From NCBI GenBank assembly GCA_964461835.1, contig CAYWVO010000039.1, positions 1 through 31,317 of the forward strand: a stretch of DNA of 31,317 nucleotides. The letters run 5' to 3'. The position numbers were made by a program, and so were the translations under genes. Within the stretch, counting starts at the first letter, position 1; each line of letters opens with the position of its first letter. The notes under the pieces were generated by a model. That model saw nothing but the letters and a program-made list of their open reading frames with translations. It was not told the origin of the DNA and made no database searches. The DNA comes from CAYWVO01 sp964461835. Its GTDB lineage: Bacteria > Zixibacteria > MSB-5A5 > WJJR01 > JAJRUJ01. This document shows positions 27,499-31,317 of the stretch, one piece after another.

Positions 27499-28377
27499 TT
27501 ACTGATCGAACTTCTCGGCGATTGCGGTTCGTATTCGATCATTAGGTATGATGGTGCGGAGGGCTTCCTTTCTCCCTTCAATCTCCGGGATTGAATCAAT
27601 TATTCGCTGAATTTCAATGAACACTTGCTCCGCCTTTGGAGGAGCAAGTGTCCGTCTTTGGGGACCAACCGTGATGACAAGTGCACCTTTGTTTAATTCG
27701 GCGGTCAGGTTGGCAGCACGACGTTCCAAGCGGGCCGTTGTTGCTTCCGGTGTCAAAAGGTCGGCGATATGCTCTTGATCCGGATCGAACAACGTGTGTA
27801 GATAAAAGGTCTCTTCACCCGGCCGGCCGACGTATTTTGCGGTTATATCTCCGCCGCTGTCAATGCGGGCGGATTCGACAAGGGAACTCGCCTCTAAAAA
27901 CTCCACCCCTTTCATGCGGGCGGTCTCGAATCCCGACTCACTGTACCACGTCCGAAGATTCTTCCAAAAAGCCTTGTTCAGTTCATGTAATGAATCCGGG
28001 GCTGGTCCAACGGGTGGGTTTTCTGGCAATGGCCGGCGTGGGGTGCGCCTGGGATGGTTGACCGGAATGCCATTTACAAATAGTGTATCACCGCTGACAC
28101 TGAAGTTGTAGGGACCCGGAATATAACGCCCTTCAAGAATAAGCCACCCCGTACCCTCATAAGTTGAATCCGGCGAGTGGAGTAATCCTTGGGCACGTTC
28201 TCCGGCTTCATTCTGTTGTACTTTGGCAGAAATCGCCGCCTCTGAACTCGAATCCTGGGTTCCCAGAACCTGCTTTTCGCCATCTTCGCTTTGGCCTGAC
28301 GCCAATTGTGCAGCACTTAAGAAAATCGCTACGCCGCAAAACAACATCATCCACGTTGCTATTTTCCTGGTTTTCAT
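27499..28377 (-). CDS. Small secreted protein of unknown family, partner of caspase-like gene (copy B)
   Basis: The protein has 292 residues. A signal peptide (1-28, ending LASG) leads into a low-complexity Ser/Glu/Gln region. A conserved block at 73-90 (YEGTGWLI, two residues, G, two residues, IPGPY) is followed by a short beta hairpin (DTLFVNG) and a proline/arginine-rich linker (HPRRTPRRPLPENPP). A mostly helical, charged C-terminal half ends in IRTAIAEKFDQ. Its paralogue is at 30379-31260, with the same block at the same residue numbers. GGGGAG at 28385-28390 is seven bases before the ATG. The caspase-like gene starts 59 bp downstream. I do not recognise the family. A regulator, inhibitor, substrate or anchor of the caspase-like protein are all possible from position alone. 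Confidence 0.85.
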   Translation of the reverse strand: MKTRKIATWMMLFCGVAIFLSAAQLASGQSEDGEKQVLGTQDSSSEAAISAKVQQNEAGERAQGLLHSPDSTYEGTGWLILEGRYIPGPYNFSVSGDTLFVNGIPVNHPRRTPRRPLPENPPVGPAPDSLHELNKAFWKNLRTWYSESGFETARMKGVEFLEASSLVESARIDSGGDITAKYVGRPGEETFYLHTLFDPDQEHIADLLTPEATTARLERRAANLTAELNKGALVITVGPQRRTLAPPKAEQVFIEIQRIIDSIPEIEGRKEALRTIIPNDRIRTAIAEKFDQ

Positions 28378-28434
28378 GTCATTACTCCCCGATTACTAAA
28401 GCAACTCATCAATCATAGTGTCGAAACCACGTCC
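28372..28434 (-). repeat. Leader repeat, copy B
   Basis: These 63 bases (first codons, ribosome binding site and leader of the small gene) match 31255-31317 with one mismatch (A at 28430 against C). The match runs to the edge of the window, so the repeat is probably longer. Confidence 0.92.
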
Positions 28435-28449
28435 CGCATAAGCGGGACG
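28430..28449 (-). promoter_or_regulatory. Perfect hairpin in the module B leader
   Basis: CGTCCCGC and GCGGGACG form an 8-bp stem around a four-base loop, 53 bases upstream of the ATG at 28377. No T-run follows on either strand, so it is not a standard terminator. An mRNA 5' stability element or an operator is possible. Confidence 0.45.
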
Positions 28450-28488
28450 ACTCAGAAATTTCGACCCTCCTCAATCTGTTAAATGCTC

Positions 28489-28571
28489 TCAGGATATTAT
28501 ACCCATCACCACCTCCTTTTGCCCTGGCTGATTCATGGCCGGCCCGGAATCCCGGGCGCTCGCCTGGTCAT
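28489..28571 (-). other. Leader with two overlapping short ORFs behind strong ribosome binding sites
   Basis: On the - strand, GAGGAGG (28579-28585) lies seven bases before an ATG at 28571 that opens a 12-codon frame (MTRRAPGIPGRP) ending at 28533. The stop overlaps in ATGA fashion with an ATG at 28536 that opens a second frame (MNQPGQKEVVMGIIS) ending at 28489. Within it AAGGAGG stands five bases before another in-frame ATG at 28506. These may be leader peptides or chance. No conservation can be judged because the equivalent leader of copy A is outside the window. Confidence 0.25.
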
Positions 28572-28690
28572 GGATGCACCTCCTCGTGCATCAACTTTCA
28601 ACCCACCACGCCGAAGGACAACAAGTCACCGGTTGCCAACGGTGCAGGCTGCGATTTTCGCTAGCTGCAAATGCCAATGTTGATGATCGT

Positions 28691-28718
28691 AAGATAACTA
28701 GCCGAAGATATTTGTCAA
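28691..28718 (-). promoter_or_regulatory. Candidate promoter of module B
   Basis: On the - strand TTGACA (28718-28713), a 16-base spacer and TATCTT (28696-28691). A perfect TATAAT also occurs nearer the gene (28501-28496) but lacks a -35. The first would give a leader of about 300 bases. The rest of 28378-28878 holds only the short ORFs, the hairpin and the repeats already listed. Confidence 0.4.
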
Positions 28719-28804
28719 TGGGTCAGGAGAAGTATTTTGGTGTCGCAGTAGCCTAATACCTGGTACAACGAATCTACTCCCACGGCAAGCGGCCGGGCAC
28801 CTGG

Positions 28805-29137
28805 CCGGGTGGTTCGGTAAATCTCGCACGAGAGCAGAGCCATCGCCCGGCAACGGGGCGGTCCGCCGGATCATCGATTCAGGTGCACGGATCACACAGT
28901 GCATCATTGGTATTATACACGAATTGAATTAAGAATCCGACATCCGTCGGGTTTACGCTGTTGTCACAGTTGACGTCACCAGTATCAAAGGGACATAGCG
29001 GTTTGTCACACCGCACGTCCTGTTGCCGATATGCGAATTGAACCAAAAGCTGTACGTCTGTCGGATCGGTGGTCCCGTCACAGTTGATATCCCCCACCGC
29101 GTGGGGATCGGTGCCGGTCTGGTCGCCGCAATCACAG
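28805..29137 (-). repeat. Dockerin plus 3' flank cassette, copy A
   Basis: About 90% identical to 25938-26270 without indels, while the peptidase domains just upstream have diverged far beyond that. Includes the palindrome-like TCTCGCACGAGA in the 3' flank. Confidence 0.9.
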
Positions 29138-29154
29138 GAGAGCACCGGTAAGGT
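28879..29154 (-). pseudogene. Dockerin segment cut off from copy A by an in-frame UGA
   Basis: This stretch continues the reading frame of the gene ending at 29155 without any shift. It encodes TLPVLSCDCG followed by a complete dockerin (GDINCDGTTDPTDV and GDVNCDNSVNPTDV) with the same eight cysteines as copy B, ending in a conserved TGA. No ribosome binding site or plausible start of its own is visible. It is either a dead tail, part of a read-through product, or the result of a sequencing error. The second loop has NS where the paralogues have GG or TT-type residues, but the calcium ligands remain, so there is little decay. Confidence 0.75.
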
Positions 29155-30291
29155 TCAAACGAAGTCGTCGTGCGCAGGACCTTCGGCATTGCCACCACCC
29201 CAGGGATCAGTATTGCCATCAAGATAGGCCTCATTCCAGGCGCTTTTCACATCGGACCACTTAAGCGTGAATTCACACTGTTCGGTCCCCAAGGGAGGCG
29301 CAGACGTATATACTGCTTCCATTGTGGTCGGGGAAACGAATTGCTCGTAGTCGAAATCGCCACAGCCGAAGCAGAGGATGTTCGGAAACCAGTTTTGGTC
29401 GCACTCGGTGTCGAAATTAATTGTAATGTAATCCCCGACCTTTAACAAACTTGGTGCGTCGACGTTTACAACTGCCGGGGCAAGGGTCGTATTGAGGTTT
29501 CCACTTGCCTGGAGGTAACTCAAATAGGAAGGCGGAGATTGAAGTGCTGCCCCTACCGATCGTTTTTCTCTGCCTTCCAGGCCATCAAGTCTTTCGAAAA
29601 ACGTGGTTACACGAGGGACGAGCTCACTACTCAACGGATGATCGGTATGACCAATGCAGACTCTTGCACCCGCCGCAATGAAATCATCTGTCAGAGAGGC
29701 ACCGTCACATGTACTAACGAATACGAGACTGCCATCGAAGTCGGCATAATTCCGAATGAATTGACCATACACGCCGATCGAGAACCACGTCGAGGCTTCA
29801 GTATAATAAATCTCAATACCCTCTTCATAATTAAGCAAATACTGTTCCACGGCCGTGGTCCAATTATTGAATCCTTCCGATGATTTCTCATAGCACTCGA
29901 CCGAAAAGTATTCGGTATTACCATGGGAAGATATCAGCAAAACTCCCAAATCCTGAGCCTCCTCGTGAATGATTCTATAGAATTCAGAAAGCGTACACTC
30001 GCCATGGGTTGGGAGCGGGCCATCCACATCATCAAGAAAGTCACCTTCCTCATATTGCTGCCCGTACCAACCATAGGGATCAGAGCAGACATGATACCTA
30101 TATTCGTCGTTACCCCAATCTCCTGCCCACCCATACGGTGAAAATAAAAACGCACAATGATCCGGTCCCCAATTATCACCTACAGTTCTATTCACCTGGG
30201 CGAGTAGATCTGCAGCGGGTCCATAGTTGATTAATGCTCCGAATATCGCACAACATACTACGCAGTGCTTAAAACCGTCTATTCTAAGCAT
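29155..30291 (-). CDS. Secreted caspase/CHAT-fold putative cysteine peptidase (copy A), truncated before its dockerin
   Basis: The protein has 378 residues from ATG 30291, preferred over ATG 30324 because GGGAG lies eight bases upstream and a clean signal peptide follows (ending ADLLA). The putative dyad is His123 in DLGVLLISSHGN and Cys195 in GSLVFVSTCDG. AAGARVCIGH and TTFFERLDG follow, matching the order in copy B. A C-terminal Ig-like stretch ends HDDFV and then TGA at 29157-29155. Copy B reads HDDYEW TVP at the same place, so the stop replaces its Trp codon (TGG to TGA). Outside the motifs the two peptidases are strongly diverged. The gene follows the small gene at 30379 by 87 bp. The catalytic part appears intact, so it may act as a soluble enzyme. 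Confidence 0.83.
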   Translation of the reverse strand: MLRIDGFKHCVVCCAIFGALINYGPAADLLAQVNRTVGDNWGPDHCAFLFSPYGWAGDWGNDEYRYHVCSDPYGWYGQQYEEGDFLDDVDGPLPTHGECTLSEFYRIIHEEAQDLGVLLISSHGNTEYFSVECYEKSSEGFNNWTTAVEQYLLNYEEGIEIYYTEASTWFSIGVYGQFIRNYADFDGSLVFVSTCDGASLTDDFIAAGARVCIGHTDHPLSSELVPRVTTFFERLDGLEGREKRSVGAALQSPPSYLSYLQASGNLNTTLAPAVVNVDAPSLLKVGDYITINFDTECDQNWFPNILCFGCGDFDYEQFVSPTTMEAVYTSAPPLGTEQCEFTLKWSDVKSAWNEAYLDGNTDPWGGGNAEGPAHDDFV

Positions 30292-30378
30292 AATAGGTAC
30301 TCCCTTTCGCACATCGATTTGCATAGCTATGAGCTAATGGATCGCCTTTGAAGATTGCGTGAAGTCAAGTAGCCACCA

Positions 30379-31260
30379 TCATTCGTTTAGAAAGTTTCTG
30401 GCGATCGCCTCTGCAATTTCCTTGTCAATGACAATGTCGCGGATGGCAGTTACGCGTTCACGGTTGTCGGTGGTACTGCCCAAAATGGCCTTTATTTCTG
30501 CCAGCTGACTTTTGCCTCGTGGTGCCCGCACCCAGCGGATTGTTCCATTTTGAGAGAAGACTAGGCCAGTATGTGATAGCAAGTAATCTATTTCCCGGGC
30601 CCGTTTCAGCAGATGTGATTGATACCATCCTTCAGTCTCTGATTTGGTTATCATGTTGCGATAGGAATCAAGATCGAATGGAATTTCAAAATCCGTACCA
30701 ACGTTGTAAGAAACGCGCATATCCGCGGGGCCTTTCGTACCGGTATTAGCGGTCAAATATGCTGTATCTACGATTTCTTGACTGAGCATAAACTCTACCG
30801 CTCGCTGAAAAGCGCCATCCCGCCCAAGGCTATCAATCCATATTGGAAGGATGTCCCAGAACCTATCGCTAAGTTTGCTGATCGCGCGAATATCAGGATC
30901 TATTTCTGTAGTGTCTTTCGGAATTGGCCGTGGCCTCGGGTAGATATGCTGGTTATTAACCAATATGATTGAATCCTCTACGACCACGTCATAGGGTCCC
31001 GGAATTAATTGGCCATCGTGGATAAGCCATCCCGTACCCTCATAAATTGAATCTTGTGAGTGTGAAATCCGCTGAGCACGTTGTCCGGGTTTGTGCAATT
31101 GCTCATCGGAAGAAATCGTGGCTCTCGAATTGGAATCCTCGATCGCCCCAGACTGTCTTTCACCATCTTCGGCTTGTGCCCACGCCACCTGTGCAGCGCA
31201 CAAGATCACTGCCACGCTGAAAAAACACATCACCCACTTCGCTATCATGTTGGATTTCAT
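30379..31260 (-). CDS. Small secreted protein of unknown family, partner of caspase-like gene (copy A)
   Basis: The protein has 293 residues. A signal peptide (1-28, ending AWA) is followed by a Ser/Glu-rich stretch. The family block is at 73-90 (YEGTGWLI, two residues, G, two residues, IPGPY). A hairpin (DSIILVNN) and a proline-rich linker (YPRPRPIPKD) follow. The charged, mainly helical C-terminal half ends in I-KEIAEAIARNFLNE. It is a clear paralogue of 27499-28377 by layout and motif, yet most positions differ. The ribosome binding site GGGGAG (31268-31273) and leader are shared with copy B. Stop TGA. Function unknown; the fixed pairing with a caspase-fold protein in two modules suggests they work together. 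Confidence 0.85.
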   Translation of the reverse strand: MKSNMIAKWVMCFFSVAVILCAAQVAWAQAEDGERQSGAIEDSNSRATISSDEQLHKPGQRAQRISHSQDSIYEGTGWLIHDGQLIPGPYDVVVEDSIILVNNQHIYPRPRPIPKDTTEIDPDIRAISKLSDRFWDILPIWIDSLGRDGAFQRAVEFMLSQEIVDTAYLTANTGTKGPADMRVSYNVGTDFEIPFDLDSYRNMITKSETEGWYQSHLLKRAREIDYLLSHTGLVFSQNGTIRWVRAPRGKSQLAEIKAILGSTTDNRERVTAIRDIVIDKEIAEAIARNFLNE

Positions 31261-31317
31261 GTCATTACTCCCCGATTACTAAAGCAACTCATCAATCATA
31301 GTGTCGAAACCCCGTCC
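31255..31317 (-). repeat. Leader repeat, copy A (continues past window edge)
   Basis: Matches 28372-28434 with one mismatch. It contains the ribosome binding site and start codon of the small gene of module A. Its promoter lies outside the window. Confidence 0.92.

Noticed and set aside
28805..28878. Repeated 3' flank as a REP element or insertion-sequence end
   Set aside because: It is continuous with the dockerin duplication and has no terminal inverted repeats or target-site duplication. Simplest as part of the module duplication, though a processing role remains open.
29155..29157. UGA read as Trp (alternative genetic code)
   Set aside because: UGA also serves as the natural end at 26012-26014, 28879-28881 and 30379-30381, where reading on would run into unrelated or convergent sequence. 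Read-through at one site stays possible.

Overview
The window looks like a chromosome segment from an uncultured bacterium of the FCB group. Candidate phylum Zixibacteria or a close relative is my best guess. The evidence is the mix of type IX secretion-like C-terminal sorting domains (NYPNPFN...GIYFYRL...KKMVLLK), type I dockerins, thrombospondin type 3 repeats and very large cadherin-like repeat proteins. This is recognition by style, not a marker-gene placement. Every protein whose N-terminus is visible starts with a signal peptide. I see no metabolic, regulatory, replication, tRNA, rRNA, CRISPR or transposon gene.

Layout. (1) 1-17363, + strand: two adjacent giant repeat proteins. The first is cut by the left window edge, is at least about 3200 residues, and has 29 visible cadherin-like repeats. 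The second has 2565 residues, 22 repeats and a C-terminal dockerin. Both are built on a ~282-bp unit with clear signs of recent amplification. (2) 17364-21938, + strand: a 1295-residue secreted protein with sialidase-type Asp-boxes and a C-terminal Cys-rich dockerin, behind a good promoter with a long leader and followed by a strong terminator. (3) 22105-25860, + strand: three paralogous secreted proteins sharing an N-terminal beta-rich domain, plausibly cohesin-like, and a C-terminal sorting domain. Two of them also carry thrombospondin type 3 calcium repeats. (4) 26012-31317, - strand: two tandem copies of a two-gene module. Each copy encodes a small secreted protein of unknown family and a secreted caspase/CHAT-fold putative cysteine peptidase with a dockerin. 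In the upstream copy a single in-frame UGA separates the peptidase from its dockerin.

How it may fit together (inference): the sorting-domain proteins could sit on the cell surface, and their N-terminal domains could receive dockerin-bearing partners (the giant adhesin, the Asp-box protein and the caspase-like protein), giving an extracellular scaffold unrelated to cellulose degradation. The least expected element is the duplicated caspase-like module. Its 5' leader and its dockerin/3' flank are nearly identical between copies, while the protein interiors have diverged strongly.
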